Notes: a model not told the origin generated them from the letters alone. Shown: positions 17,252-26,917, numbered from the stretch's first letter. The stretch is DNA of 64,000 bases from Arthrobacter luteolus NBRC 107841 (GCF_001552075.1 NZ_BCQM01000012.1:1-64000), one strand, 5' to 3'. Program-made: numbers and translations.

Positions 17252-18133
17252 ATGATCACTGTTCTAGACACTGCAGAAGGTATGGCCGCGGTACTGGCAG
17301 CCCCGGAGCAACACCGTCCGGACGTGCTGCGCAGCATGCTGGCACCCGTGCGGGGCATGTACCGGTACGTTCCGGGCGAGCCGGACCCGGTGGAGATGCA
17401 CGGAATGGGATTCGGATTTCCCCTGGACAGACGCATCGAGGAGACCCGTGAGGCCCTGGCGCAGCTGGTCGCCGCAGACGCCTGGGGGCGGATTGAACGC
17501 GCCCTGCTGGCAGCTGTGGAACTGCAGCTCAGGGTGCTTCCCGGAATCACCGTTCCGGACATCGTCTTCCTGCTTGAGCTTGGGGACCCGGACGAACCGT
17601 ACTTTATGGGTCCGGGGCGCGGATTCAGCGGCAACGGCAGCGCCACGGGCTACATATCGCTGACCCTCTGGCCGACACCGGAGAACCTGGAACGGCTGGA
17701 AGCGGCGGCGGTTCATGAACTGAACCACAACCTGCGTTATGCCCCGGGTGGTGTGGTCTGGGATCCGGCGACGGTTGTGGTCGGTGAGCAGATCGTGTCC
17801 GAAGGGCTCGCCGATGCCTTTGCACGGCAGCTCTACGGACCGTCCGGCTACACCCCCATAGGCACGCCGCATCTGGACGATGCCGCTGTCTTCGACAAGG
17901 TGGTCACCGGGCTGGAGGTTGGGGGCATGCAGAACTTCACGGCATGGGTGCATGGAGACGAAGCCGCGGACCGCTTCGGAGCCGAACCAGTCGGCCTCCC
18001 GACCGGAGCCGGCTATGCGGCGGGAAACCGTCTGGTTGATGCTTACCTCTCCGCCACCGGGAAGACAGCTGCCCAGGCACTCCACGCGCCCAGCCGCGAT
18101 ATCATCGACGTTGCCCTGAGCGCGCTCCGGTGA
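17252..18133 (+). CDS. DUF2268-type putative zinc-dependent protease
   Basis: A 293-residue protein with a zincin motif HELNH at residues 155-159 and a downstream acidic segment EQIVSEGLADAFARQLYG that could supply the third ligand. This matches DUF2268, a family of predicted cytoplasmic zinc proteases. The ATG at 17252 is chosen with AGGGTG upstream; a GTG three codons earlier is possible but overlaps the -10 box. Its promoter looks MerR-controlled. The true substrate is unknown. It converges on the next gene. Confidence 0.8.
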   Translation: MITVLDTAEGMAAVLAAPEQHRPDVLRSMLAPVRGMYRYVPGEPDPVEMHGMGFGFPLDRRIEETREALAQLVAADAWGRIERALLAAVELQLRVLPGITVPDIVFLLELGDPDEPYFMGPGRGFSGNGSATGYISLTLWPTPENLERLEAAAVHELNHNLRYAPGGVVWDPATVVVGEQIVSEGLADAFARQLYGPSGYTPIGTPHLDDAAVFDKVVTGLEVGGMQNFTAWVHGDEAADRFGAEPVGLPTGAGYAAGNRLVDAYLSATGKTAAQALHAPSRDIIDVALSALR

Positions 18134-18173
18134 CCGCGGCCTGCCGGCCGGCCCGCCGCGCGGCCTGCCTGCT

Positions 18174-18195
18174 GGCCGGCGACGTCGGACCGGCC
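18174..18195. terminator. weak candidate hairpin between convergent genes
   Basis: GGCCGG (18174-18179) can pair with CCGGCC (18190-18195), with the palindrome CGACGTCG in the loop. The whole 77-base gap is GC-rich and offers several competing pairings, so this is only a tentative terminator for the convergent pair. Confidence 0.3.
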
Positions 18196-18210
18196 GGAAC
18201 GGCGCTGCGC

Positions 18211-19383
18211 CTACCGCCGGTTCTCCGCCAGGGTTCCGTCCCGGGCCAGCCGTGAAGCGCCTGACGCGATGGTCTCCAGGGGGCCGCGCGAACCGAGGCG
18301 GATGAACGCTAGGCCGATCAGCACGGCGGCCGCGGCCTGGGGCCAGAAAACCCAACCGGGATCCAGCGCCGGCTCCTGCGCATCCACCAGGGCCATGACC
18401 CAGATATGCATGCTGTAGAGCGTCAACGTGATGGCTCCGGCGGCCGAGAGCGGCAGCAGCAGATTGGGGCGGGCCCGGGTGAGGAGCAGGCAGATGCCAA
18501 CCACCGCGGCAGCCGTGCCGGCGGTGTGCAGCAGGTCGAAGGTGGTTCCGGAATGCGGTGCGCTGACCGTGAGCCACCACCATGACCCGGACTGGTCGAC
18601 GCCGGTAAGGTTCACTTCCAGCATCCGCCCGATCGGCCAGGTCTGCCCCGATTCGGTCTTGAGCAGTTCAGCGAAACCGCCCGCATCAATGAGCAGGTAC
18701 CAGCTGAGGAATTTCGATCCCACGGCCGCAAATATCCCGGCGAAGACCAGGCCCGCCTGGACCGTCAGGCTTCCGAGCTGCAGGCGGCCGATCACCATGC
18801 CGATCAGCAGATAGCTCATCCACTGCACCGTGGGGTACACGCCGGTGAACAGGACATCGGCCAGCAGGGTGGCCGGTTCCAGGAAATGTTCCCAGGTGAT
18901 GTTGCCGTCCACTCCGGGGGGAACCAGGTTTGCATTGATCCAGGGGCGCACCAGGTAGGCCAGGACGGGGGAGAGGCACACCCAGGCACCGGCCCAGACG
19001 GCGAGTCTCGGCAGGCGCATGTTCGTGAACGGCAGCACCATCAGGAACAGCACGGCGTAATGGAACAAGATGATGGCAATCGAGGTCTCCAGGCCGCCGA
19101 GCAGCAGCCCGACCAGCGCGATGACCCCGGCGCGCGCCGCGATGCCACGCCGGTTCCGGGCGGGGGAGCGCGCGGAACCCGGATCGGCTCCGCCGGTCAG
19201 CAGGGCGATTCCAATCCCCGCCACAACGGCGAAAAGAGCCGACGCGCGTCCGGAAAAGAGCAGCGCCACCATCGAAGGTGCTCCCGTTTCAGGGTTGTAC
19301 AGCGGGAAGATGTGCGTGGACATCATTCCCAGCAGCGCCACACCCCGGGCAGCGTCGATGCCCGTCAGCCGTGTTCTGCTCAT
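18211..19383 (-). CDS. HGSNAT/DUF418-like multipass membrane protein
   Basis: A 390-residue membrane protein with about nine or ten helices. The start RLTGIDAARGVALLGMMSTH is the characteristic opening of heparan-alpha-glucosaminide acetyltransferase-like (DUF1624) and DUF418 proteins, where the histidine in helix 1 is a candidate acyl-transfer residue. The C-terminal part, LTLYSMHIWVMALVDA, also fits. Members are thought to acylate cell-envelope sugars across the membrane, but few are characterised. It is divergent from dapA, sharing a 121-base gap. Confidence 0.75.
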   Translation of the reverse strand: MSRTRLTGIDAARGVALLGMMSTHIFPLYNPETGAPSMVALLFSGRASALFAVVAGIGIALLTGGADPGSARSPARNRRGIAARAGVIALVGLLLGGLETSIAIILFHYAVLFLMVLPFTNMRLPRLAVWAGAWVCLSPVLAYLVRPWINANLVPPGVDGNITWEHFLEPATLLADVLFTGVYPTVQWMSYLLIGMVIGRLQLGSLTVQAGLVFAGIFAAVGSKFLSWYLLIDAGGFAELLKTESGQTWPIGRMLEVNLTGVDQSGSWWWLTVSAPHSGTTFDLLHTAGTAAAVVGICLLLTRARPNLLLPLSAAGAITLTLYSMHIWVMALVDAQEPALDPGWVFWPQAAAAVLIGLAFIRLGSRGPLETIASGASRLARDGTLAENRR

Positions 19384-19504
19384 TCCAGAATCGTCTCACA
19401 ACGGCCTTGGGCTCCCTGCGCGGCACTCATTGGAGCCGAAGCGCTTCGGCGCATCGGGTGTCTCCGTTGTCCCAATCGCAGGTGCAACAGGTAACGTTTT
19501 ACCC

Positions 19505-20425
19505 ATGGCAGACTCTGATATTCGTTCCCGCCCGTTTGGAACCCTGGTGACGGCTATGGTCACCCCGTTTACAGCCGACGGTGAGGTGGACTTTGAGGCC
19601 ACCGCGTTCCTGGCCAACAAGCTGGTCGAGGACGGCTGCGACGGTCTTGTCATCTCCGGAACCACCGGCGAAACCTCCACGCTGGAGGACAGTGAAAAGG
19701 AAGACCTCTTCCGCGTCGTGGCGGAGACCGTCGGGGGCCGGGCCAAGGTTATTGCCGGGACCGGAACCAACCACACCTCCCACTCCGTGGAAATGGCGAA
19801 GCGGGCCGAGCGGGCCGGTGCTGACGGCCAGCTGGTCGTCACCCCGTACTACAACAAGCCGACCCAGGCCGGCGTGCTGGCACACTTCGACGCCGTTTCC
19901 CAGGCGAGCGAACTGCCCATCATGATCTATGACATCCCAGGCCGCGCCGGGATCCCGATCACCACCGAGACGATGTTCCGTCTCGCAGAAAACCCAAAAG
20001 TCCTTGCCCTCAAGGACGCCAAGGCTGACTTTGCTGCCGTTACCCGGGTCATGGCCAACACCACCCTGGACGTTTACGCCGGCGACGACGGACTGACGCT
20101 GCCGTGGATGGTGGCCGGAGCCGTCGGCGTCGTAAGCGTCAGTGCCCACGTGGCCACCCGGGAGTTCCGGGCCCTGGTCGACGCAGCCGCAGCAGGAGAT
20201 TTCGACAAGGCGCGCAGGATCCACTTCGACCTGGATCCTGTAGTGCGCGCAGTCATGACACACATACCAGGTGCCATTTCCGCCAAGCAGATCCTCAAGA
20301 TGCAGGGAGTGATCCCCAACGCCGCTGTACGGCTGCCGCTGGTGGCTCCCGACGCCATTGAAATGGAAGCTGTCCTGGCGGACCTGGCCGAAGCAGGATG
20401 GGACTTTTCCCAGGACAAGGCGTAA
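19505..20425 (+). CDS. dapA: 4-hydroxy-tetrahydrodipicolinate synthase
   Basis: A 306-residue TIM-barrel aldolase that condenses pyruvate and aspartate semialdehyde, the first committed step to diaminopimelate and lysine. The Schiff-base lysine is K170 in LALKDAKAD; the substrate loop GTTGETSTL and the tyrosine segment YDIPGRAG are present. The ATG at 19505 was taken over an in-frame opening at 19070 that would overlap the divergent gene. rnj starts seven bases after its stop, so they form an operon. thyX, often near here in relatives, is absent. Confidence 0.96.
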   Translation: MADSDIRSRPFGTLVTAMVTPFTADGEVDFEATAFLANKLVEDGCDGLVISGTTGETSTLEDSEKEDLFRVVAETVGGRAKVIAGTGTNHTSHSVEMAKRAERAGADGQLVVTPYYNKPTQAGVLAHFDAVSQASELPIMIYDIPGRAGIPITTETMFRLAENPKVLALKDAKADFAAVTRVMANTTLDVYAGDDGLTLPWMVAGAVGVVSVSAHVATREFRALVDAAAAGDFDKARRIHFDLDPVVRAVMTHIPGAISAKQILKMQGVIPNAAVRLPLVAPDAIEMEAVLADLAEAGWDFSQDKA

Positions 20426-20431
20426 TACAAC

Positions 20432-22123
20432 ATGATTGAAACTGCGGATACCGCACTGAAGACCCCTCCCCGTCTCAAGCCCGGGACGCTGCGCATCGTA
20501 GCCCTGGGCGGGCTCGGAGAAATCGGCCGCAACATGGCTGTCTTCGAAATCGACGGCAAGCTGCTCATCGTGGACTGCGGTGTGCTCTTCCCGGAAGAGA
20601 CGCAGCCCGGCGTTGACCTGATCCTCCCGGACTTCTCCTACATCGAGGACCGGTTGGACGACGTGGTGGGCGTAGTGCTCACCCACGGACACGAGGACCA
20701 CATCGGCGCGGTGCCTTACCTGCTGCGCCTGAAGAAGGACATCCCGCTGATCGGTTCCCAGCTGACGCTGGCGCTGATCGAAGCGAAACTGCAGGAACAC
20801 CGGATCAAGCCCTTCACACTCACCGTCAAGGAGGGCCAGGTTGAACAGTTCGGCCCCTTCGAATGTGAGTTTGTGGCCGTCAACCACTCCATCCCGGACG
20901 CCCTGGCGGTGTTCATCCGCACCAGCGCAGGCACGGTCCTGCACACCGGTGACTTCAAGATGGACCAGCTGCCGCTGGACGGCCGCATCACCGATCTGCG
21001 CGCCTTCGCCCGGCTCGGCGAAGAGGGCGTGGACCTCTACATGGCGGACTCCACCAACGCCGACGTTCCCGGCTTCACCTCACCGGAACGCAACATCGGC
21101 CCGGTGCTCGAAGAGCTTTTCGGCAAGGTCAAGAAGCGGATCATCGTCGCTTCCTTCTCCTCGCACATCCACCGTGTCCAGCAGGTGCTCGACGCCGCTG
21201 CCGCCCACGGCCGGAAGGTCTGTTTCGTAGGCCGTTCCATGGTCCGGAACATGGCCATCGCGGAGAAGCTGGGCTACCTGAACGTTCCCGACGGCATTCT
21301 CGTGGACCTGAAGAACGTGGACAACATGCCGGACCACAAGCTGGTCCTGATGTCCACCGGTTCGCAGGGCGAGCCCATGGCAGCGCTTTCGCGCATGGCC
21401 AACGGCGACCACCGGATCAGCGTCGGCCGCGGTGACACTGTCATCCTTGCCTCCTCGCTGATCCCGGGTAACGAGAACGCGGTCTACCGCGTGATCAACG
21501 GACTGATGAAGCTTGGCGCCGACGTCGTGCACAAGGGCACGGCCAAGATCCACGTTTCCGGACACGCCTCGGCCGGGGAACTGCTGTACACGTACAACAT
21601 CCTGAAGCCGAAGAACGCCATGCCGGTGCATGGTGAAACGCGCCACCTGATCGCCAACGGCAAGCTGGCGGCACAGACCGGTGTCCCGGAAGAGAACATC
21701 ATCCTGGCCGACGACGGCACTGTGGTGGACCTGGTCAACCACAAGGCCCGCGTGGTCGGCAACGTTGAATGCGGCCTGGTTTACGTGGATGGATCCAGCG
21801 TCGGCGAGATTACCGACACCGACCTCAAGGACCGCCGCATCCTTGGTGAAGAAGGCTTCATCTCCGTCATCACCGTGGTGAACCGCACCACCGGAACCAT
21901 CGTGTCCGGACCGGAAATCCACGCCCGCGGATTTGCCGAAGACGACACCGTGTTCGACGAGATCAAGCCCAAGATCAGCAAGGCGCTGGAGGAAGCGGTG
22001 ATGTCCAACCGGGACCACACCGCCTACCAGCTGCAGCAGGTTGTCCGCCGCGTCGTGGGCACCTGGGTCAACCGCCGCCTGCGCCGCCGCCCGATGATCG
22101 TACCGGTGGTCCTGGAAGCATAG
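20432..22123 (+). CDS. rnj: ribonuclease J
   Basis: A 563-residue metallo-beta-lactamase/beta-CASP ribonuclease with endo- and 5'-3' exonuclease activity, central to rRNA maturation and mRNA decay in actinobacteria. The zinc motif HGHEDH is at residues 85-90, and HTGDFKMD, FSSHIHRVQQ and HVSGHASAGEL supply further metallo-beta-lactamase and beta-CASP motifs. It is transcribed with dapA, a conserved pairing, and followed by a strong hairpin. Confidence 0.96.
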   Translation: MIETADTALKTPPRLKPGTLRIVALGGLGEIGRNMAVFEIDGKLLIVDCGVLFPEETQPGVDLILPDFSYIEDRLDDVVGVVLTHGHEDHIGAVPYLLRLKKDIPLIGSQLTLALIEAKLQEHRIKPFTLTVKEGQVEQFGPFECEFVAVNHSIPDALAVFIRTSAGTVLHTGDFKMDQLPLDGRITDLRAFARLGEEGVDLYMADSTNADVPGFTSPERNIGPVLEELFGKVKKRIIVASFSSHIHRVQQVLDAAAAHGRKVCFVGRSMVRNMAIAEKLGYLNVPDGILVDLKNVDNMPDHKLVLMSTGSQGEPMAALSRMANGDHRISVGRGDTVILASSLIPGNENAVYRVINGLMKLGADVVHKGTAKIHVSGHASAGELLYTYNILKPKNAMPVHGETRHLIANGKLAAQTGVPEENIILADDGTVVDLVNHKARVVGNVECGLVYVDGSSVGEITDTDLKDRRILGEEGFISVITVVNRTTGTIVSGPEIHARGFAEDDTVFDEIKPKISKALEEAVMSNRDHTAYQLQQVVRRVVGTWVNRRLRRRPMIVPVVLEA

Positions 22124-22147
22124 GACCACACCCGCCAGCAGCAGCTG

Positions 22148-22183
22148 GTTCCTCCCCGCCGGGGTTCCCGGGCGGGGAGGAAC
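22148..22183 (+). terminator. terminator after rnj
   Basis: GTTCCTCCCCGCC (22148-22160) pairs perfectly over 13 bases with GGCGGGGAGGAAC (22171-22183) around a ten-base loop. No T-run follows. It ends the dapA-rnj unit 25 bases after the stop. Confidence 0.8.
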
Positions 22184-22244
22184 AACGCCTGGATTGGCGC
22201 GTATATTCGGGGTTTTGAGACCCTGATCCGGTAGCGTGGCAGAT

Positions 22245-25115
22245 ATGGCGACTCGTACTTCCCCTGCCGCACGCGGCAGTTCCCCTAGCCGGACACCTGC
22301 CCGCAACGCCGGCGGGAGTTCCGGGGGAAAAGCAGCGCCGCGGGGGAAGGCCACCGGCCGGCAGTCCAAGGCGCAGCCGGAAGAGACACTGCCGCTGCCC
22401 CTGAGGGCCATCCAGGGAGCGTGGATGGGAGTTGCCCGGATCGTGGGCGCCGGAGTGCGCAAACTGGGCACCGACGTCGTTCCCGACCGTGAGATCCGCC
22501 GCGACGGCACCGGTTTTTTCCTGATCCTCACGGCACTGCTCGTGGCCACCGTTGAATGGTGGGCCCTCCGCGGTCCGGTGGCGGATGTCATTCACGCCGG
22601 CGCAGCCGGCACCTTCGGCTGGATGGCCGTCGTCCTGCCGTTTATGCTCCTGACCGCCTCCGTCCGCCTGTTCCGCTACCCGGAACGGCACCGCGCCAAC
22701 GGCCGGATCAGCATCGGCCTGACCCTGATGCTCTGCTCGGGCGCGGGCATCACGCACCTCATCGGCGGCGCTCCCGCACTCTCCGACGGCTTTGACCGGC
22801 TCTGGGTCTCCGGCGGAATTGTCGGATTCCTCGTGGCCGGGCCGCTGTCCGCCGCGATCACCAAATGGCCGGTCATCATCCTGCTGTCGCTGCTGGTCTT
22901 CATCTCCATCCTCATCGTCACGGCCACACCGTTCCGGCATATTCCGCTGCGCCTGCGTGCTCTCTACGAACACCTCATGGGCCAGGACCTGGCTCAGGAC
23001 GATCCTGAGGCCCACGACCAGAGCTACCTCTACGCCTCCGACCGTTCGGTGAAACCCAAAAAGGCCAAAAAGCCCAGCCGGTTCGGACGCGGACGCCGGG
23101 ACGAAGAGGAGGAGCACTCCGAGGGCTTCGCCGGAGACGAGGCCTTTGAGGCCGCACTGCTGCGCGACGAGGAGGAACGGCAGGAAGCCGCCCTGGCCGA
23201 ACCGGCAGTTCCCCCGGGAGTCCGCCGCCCCACCAAGGCCGAACTCGCCACGCAGAAACTGCGCCGGCAGCAGGGCCTGGAAGAGGACGCCGAACCCCCG
23301 ACCGAGGCGATTTCCCTGGTCCCCGAAGCCGCTGCCTCCCTGGCCGCAGTTCCGCCCGTGCCGCCGGTTCCCTCACGCCCCGTGGCGAATGTGCCGCCGT
23401 CGGCTCCAATCCCGCAGCGCACCGAACAGCTGCAGCTCTCCGGCGACGTCACGTACACACTGCCGCCGTCGGACTTCCTGCCCTCCGGCCCGCCGGCCAA
23501 GGAACGCTCCGAGGCCAACGACGCCGTGGTTGCCGCCCTGACCCACACGCTCGAGCAGTTCAACGTGGACGCCAAGGTCACCGGCTTCTCGCGCGGCCCC
23601 ACGGTGACGCGCTACGAGATTGAGCTGGGTGAAGGCACCAAGGTGGAGCGTGTCACCGCGCTGTCCAAGAACATCTCCTACGCCGTCGCCAGTTCCGACG
23701 TGCGCATCCTTTCGCCGATCCCGGGCAAGTCCGCCATCGGCATCGAAATCCCGAACGCGGACAAGGAAGTCGTGGCCCTGGGCGACGTGCTTCGCTCCAA
23801 CGCCGCCCGCAAGACCGAGCACCCGATGGTGATGGGCGTGGGCAAGGATGTGGAGGGCGGCTTCGTCGTCGCCAACCTGGCCAAGATGCCGCACCTGCTG
23901 GTGGCCGGTGCCACCGGTGCCGGTAAGTCCTCCTTCGTGAACTCGATGATCACCTCGATCCTGATGCGCTCCACTCCGGACGAGGTCCGGATGGTCATGG
24001 TGGACCCCAAGCGTGTGGAACTCACCGCCTATGAAGGTGTGCCGCACCTGATCACCCCGATCATCACCAACCCGAAGAAAGCCGCCGAGGCACTGCAGTG
24101 GGTGGTCCGGGAAATGGACACCCGCTATGACGACCTGGCGAACTTCGGTTTCAAGCACATCGACGACTTCAATAAGGCCGTGCGCAACGGCAAGGTGGTG
24201 CCCCCGGCGGGGTCCAAGCGGGTTATCCGGGCCTACCCCTACCTGCTGGTGATCGTGGACGAGCTCGCCGACCTGATGATGGTCGCCCCGCGCGACGTCG
24301 AAGACTCGATTGTGCGCATCACCCAGCTGGCCCGGGCCGCCGGCATCCACCTGGTGCTGGCCACGCAGCGGCCCTCGGTCGACGTCGTCACCGGCCTGAT
24401 CAAGGCCAATGTTCCCTCCCGGATGGCCTTCGCCACCTCCTCGGTCACCGACTCCCGCGTGGTCCTGGACCAGCCGGGCGCGGAAAAGCTCCTTGGCCAG
24501 GGCGACGCACTGTTCCTGCCGATGGGTTCCAACAAGCCGATCCGTGTCCAGGGCGCCTGGGTGACCGAGTCGGAGATCCACCGCGTGGTGGAGCACGTCA
24601 AGACGCAGCTGCAGGCCGTTTACCGCGAGGACGTGGCCGTCACCGCGCCGAAGAAGCAGATCGACGACGACATCGGAGACGACCTCGACGTCCTGCTGCA
24701 GGCCACCGAACTGGTGGTCACCACCCAGTTCGGCTCCACCTCGATGCTCCAGCGCAAGCTCCGGGTCGGTTTCGCGAAGGCCGGACGACTGATGGACCTG
24801 CTGGAATCCCGGGGCGTGGTGGGCCCGTCCGAAGGCTCCAAGGCCCGCGATGTGCTGGTCAAGCCGGATGATCTGGCAGCCACCCTGGCGGCCATCCAGG
24901 GCGGCGAGCCACTCTCCGGTGCCGACGCGGCAGCGACAGCCGCGCTGGCGGAGAATGCCAACGTCAACCAGGGGTTTGACGCCGATGGCCCGGTGGACCT
25001 CGTGGCCCAGGACCTGGACTCGCGGCCGCAGGCAACGGAGTATTACGACGGGTCGGACGGGTCCGGCGGCGATGAGGATGGATCCGAGGACGCCTGGAAT
25101 CTCACGGGACGCTGA
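22245..25115 (+). CDS. ftsK: DNA translocase FtsK
   Basis: A 956-residue septal DNA pump that clears chromosome ends during division. Five membrane segments lie at about 91-108, 122-142, 155-174, 190-206 and 209-228, followed by a Pro/Glu/Ala-rich linker. The motor domain has Walker A GATGAGKSS near residue 555 and Walker B LLVIVDELADLMM. The gamma winged-helix domain (LLQATELVVTTQFGSTSMLQ to GPSEGSKARDVLV) reads polarity sequences in DNA. The ATG at 22245 is preferred; a GTG three codons earlier is possible, and neither has a strong ribosome site. An acidic tail follows the gamma domain. Confidence 0.95.
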   Translation: MATRTSPAARGSSPSRTPARNAGGSSGGKAAPRGKATGRQSKAQPEETLPLPLRAIQGAWMGVARIVGAGVRKLGTDVVPDREIRRDGTGFFLILTALLVATVEWWALRGPVADVIHAGAAGTFGWMAVVLPFMLLTASVRLFRYPERHRANGRISIGLTLMLCSGAGITHLIGGAPALSDGFDRLWVSGGIVGFLVAGPLSAAITKWPVIILLSLLVFISILIVTATPFRHIPLRLRALYEHLMGQDLAQDDPEAHDQSYLYASDRSVKPKKAKKPSRFGRGRRDEEEEHSEGFAGDEAFEAALLRDEEERQEAALAEPAVPPGVRRPTKAELATQKLRRQQGLEEDAEPPTEAISLVPEAAASLAAVPPVPPVPSRPVANVPPSAPIPQRTEQLQLSGDVTYTLPPSDFLPSGPPAKERSEANDAVVAALTHTLEQFNVDAKVTGFSRGPTVTRYEIELGEGTKVERVTALSKNISYAVASSDVRILSPIPGKSAIGIEIPNADKEVVALGDVLRSNAARKTEHPMVMGVGKDVEGGFVVANLAKMPHLLVAGATGAGKSSFVNSMITSILMRSTPDEVRMVMVDPKRVELTAYEGVPHLITPIITNPKKAAEALQWVVREMDTRYDDLANFGFKHIDDFNKAVRNGKVVPPAGSKRVIRAYPYLLVIVDELADLMMVAPRDVEDSIVRITQLARAAGIHLVLATQRPSVDVVTGLIKANVPSRMAFATSSVTDSRVVLDQPGAEKLLGQGDALFLPMGSNKPIRVQGAWVTESEIHRVVEHVKTQLQAVYREDVAVTAPKKQIDDDIGDDLDVLLQATELVVTTQFGSTSMLQRKLRVGFAKAGRLMDLLESRGVVGPSEGSKARDVLVKPDDLAATLAAIQGGEPLSGADAAATAALAENANVNQGFDADGPVDLVAQDLDSRPQATEYYDGSDGSGGDEDGSEDAWNLTGR

Positions 25116-25168
25116 ATCTAGGGCGAGACGTGAATCTCAGGCACGGCGAATCCGGTTAGTCTGGAACT

Positions 25169-25774
25169 GTGAGCAATTCCCCAGCCGAGCGGGTTCCGAC
25201 GCTGAACATCGCCAACGTCCTAACAGTCATCCGCATCGTTATGGTGCCGCTGTTCATCTGGTTCCTCGTTGCGGACGATGGACAAGACGGCCTGTTCCGG
25301 TGGCTGGCGGTGGCGACGTTCGCCGTCGCCATCTACACGGATAAGCTCGACGGCGACCTGGCGCGCAGCCGCGGACTGATCACCGACTTCGGCAAGATCG
25401 CCGACCCCATTGCCGACAAGCTGCTGATCGGCTCCGCCCTGGTGATGCTCTCCATCCTCGGGGAACTGTGGTGGTGGGTCACAATCGTCATCCTGGTCCG
25501 CGAAATCGGCATCACCGTGATGCGGTTCGTGGTGATCCGCTATGGCGTCATGGCCGCTTCCCGCGGCGGCAAGCTCAAGACCGTCATCCAGACTCTGGCA
25601 ATCTTCCTGTTCCTGCTCCCGCTGACCTCGTGGCTGGGGGAGTGGGCCTGGTGGATCAGCGCCACCGTGATGGCTGCCGCCGTCGTCGTTACCGTCGTGA
25701 CCGGCATTGACTACGTCCTGCAGGCCATCCGCCTGCGCGCCGGTGCCCGCGGCGAAACCGGCCGCACGGCATGA
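25169..25774 (+). CDS. pgsA: CDP-diacylglycerol-glycerol-3-phosphate 3-phosphatidyltransferase
   Basis: A 201-residue membrane enzyme making phosphatidylglycerol phosphate. The CDP-alcohol phosphotransferase signature is complete: D58-x2-D61-G62-x2-A65-R66-x8-G75-x3-D79-x3-D83. Four to five helices surround it. The GTG at 25169 sits 53 bases after ftsK. Its last codon overlaps the ATG of cinA (ATGA). Position between ftsK and cinA is the conserved actinobacterial order and supports pgsA over other family members. Confidence 0.92.
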   Translation: MSNSPAERVPTLNIANVLTVIRIVMVPLFIWFLVADDGQDGLFRWLAVATFAVAIYTDKLDGDLARSRGLITDFGKIADPIADKLLIGSALVMLSILGELWWWVTIVILVREIGITVMRFVVIRYGVMAASRGGKLKTVIQTLAIFLFLLPLTSWLGEWAWWISATVMAAAVVVTVVTGIDYVLQAIRLRAGARGETGRTA

Positions 25775-26247
25775 GCAGCCAGGCTCCCGCAGTTATTGCC
25801 GCTGCCGCGGCCCGGGGACTGCGCATTGCGGCTGCCGAGTCGCTGACCGCGGGTATGTTGGCTGCGGAACTGGCCACCGTTGCCGGGGCTTCGGCGGTTC
25901 TCCAAGGCGGTGTTGTCGCGTACCAGAATTCGGTAAAGGAAAAGGTGCTTGGCGTTCCTGCGGAGCTGCTTCGGGATGCAGGTTCCGTTGATCCGGCGGT
26001 AGCGGAACACATGGCCGAGGGGGCCCGGAAACTTCTCGATGCGGATATTGGTGTTTCCACCACCGGTGTGGCAGGTCCGGAGTCCCATGACGGCAAGCCG
26101 GTGGGTACTGTGTTTATTGCGGTCGCTACGGCATCCGGAGCCAAGGCTCAGGGTTACCGGTTCGAAGGTGACCGCGCAGCCATCCGGCAGCAGGCCTGTG
26201 CTGCGGCTATGGAACTGCTGGCCGGGGAAGTTGTGCGGGAACGGTAG
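25771..26247 (+). CDS. cinA: CinA C-terminal family nicotinamide-nucleotide amidohydrolase
   Basis: A 158-residue stand-alone version of the CinA C-terminal domain, which deamidates nicotinamide mononucleotide to nicotinic acid mononucleotide for NAD salvage. Seen motifs: AAESLTAGMLAAELATVAGAS near the start (with the catalytic serine), GGVVAYQNSVKEKVLGV and STTGVAGPE. The N-terminal COG1058 domain found in full CinA is absent, as is normal in this order of bacteria. It overlaps pgsA by four bases. Confidence 0.9.
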   Translation: MSSQAPAVIAAAAARGLRIAAAESLTAGMLAAELATVAGASAVLQGGVVAYQNSVKEKVLGVPAELLRDAGSVDPAVAEHMAEGARKLLDADIGVSTTGVAGPESHDGKPVGTVFIAVATASGAKAQGYRFEGDRAAIRQQACAAAMELLAGEVVRER

Positions 26248-26508
26248 GCTGCGGGGCCAGAGGAATGGTCCGCACGAAGCAGCCGCCGGGGCCGGGAACA
26301 AATCCGAAACCGTGTCAGTTGTTAGTATCAGGAACCGCTAAGGTTTCCGGTTTACGATCTAGACAATCCGCGGTATTCGCCACGGACGGACCGATAAGGG
26401 AGCAGGACGATACACATGGTGAAGCAACCCGTATCCGTGAACGGCGTTATTCGCTGGCGGGATGTAGGGTTGGCGGAAGATGCACACAGGGAGCCTAAGG
26501 AGCGCAAG
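26248..26508 (+). other. 261-base cinA-clgR gap with a possible N-terminal extension
   Basis: No gene is certain here. From 26416 an ATG opens in frame with clgR and would add 31 residues ([20 protein letters not shown] and so on). The region is less GC-rich near 26300-26380. I looked for a clear ClgR operator and did not find a convincing one. Confidence 0.4.
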
Positions 26509-26841
26509 ATGGTAGTTCTACGCCATGAAATTGGTGATGTACTCCGCGATGTACGCCAGCGCCAGGGCCGTACCCTGCGTGAAGTCTCACATAGTGCCCG
26601 GGTATCCCTCGGGTATCTGAGCGAAGTCGAACGCGGACAGAAGGAAGCCTCTTCTGAACTCCTGTCTTCAATCTGCAGTGCCCTCGATGTGCCTTTGTCC
26701 CTGATGCTTCGTGAGGTCAGTGACCGTGTGGCCAGCGCCGAAGGCGTAACCATCCCCGATACTGTTCCAACGGAATTCTCCCGGGAATTTGCCCGTGAGT
26801 TCCCGGAGGATCTGGCCCGGGATCTGGCCCGCACTCCGTAA
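26509..26841 (+). CDS. clgR: XRE-family transcriptional regulator, ClgR type
   Basis: A 110-residue Cro/C1-type helix-turn-helix protein. The conserved core [20 protein letters not shown] with [20 protein letters not shown] is the hallmark of ClgR, the actinobacterial activator of clp protease and related stress genes. The ATG at 26509 follows TAAGGAG (26497-26503) and aligns with the usual N-terminus ([16 protein letters not shown]). An upstream in-frame ATG at 26416 would give 141 residues. The C-terminus ends in a charged repeat ([20 protein letters not shown]). ClgR is itself a Clp substrate in relatives. Confidence 0.88.
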   Translation: MVVLRHEIGDVLRDVRQRQGRTLREVSHSARVSLGYLSEVERGQKEASSELLSSICSALDVPLSLMLREVSDRVASAEGVTIPDTVPTEFSREFAREFPEDLARDLARTP

Positions 26842-26881
26842 CAACCCCCGGGCAGCTGACGCTTCCCGCCCACGATCTATT

Positions 26882-26917
26882 GAAAGACCCCGCTGCGCAA
26901 CGCCGGCGGGGTCTTTC
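26882..26917. terminator. bidirectional terminator between clgR and marR-like gene
   Basis: GAAAGACCCCGC (26882-26893) pairs perfectly with GCGGGGTCTTTC (26906-26917). It lies between convergent genes, with short A/T ends on both arms, so it can work in both directions. Confidence 0.85.

Noticed and set aside
19499-22591. Long minus-strand frames opposite dapA and rnj
   Set aside because: Both plus-strand genes are unmistakable, and the antisense products show the Val/Gly/Asp/His bias typical of shadow frames.
26248-26508. ClgR autoregulatory operator
   Set aside because: I looked for CGC-N5-GCG type sites; the candidates found have wrong spacing or one arm only.
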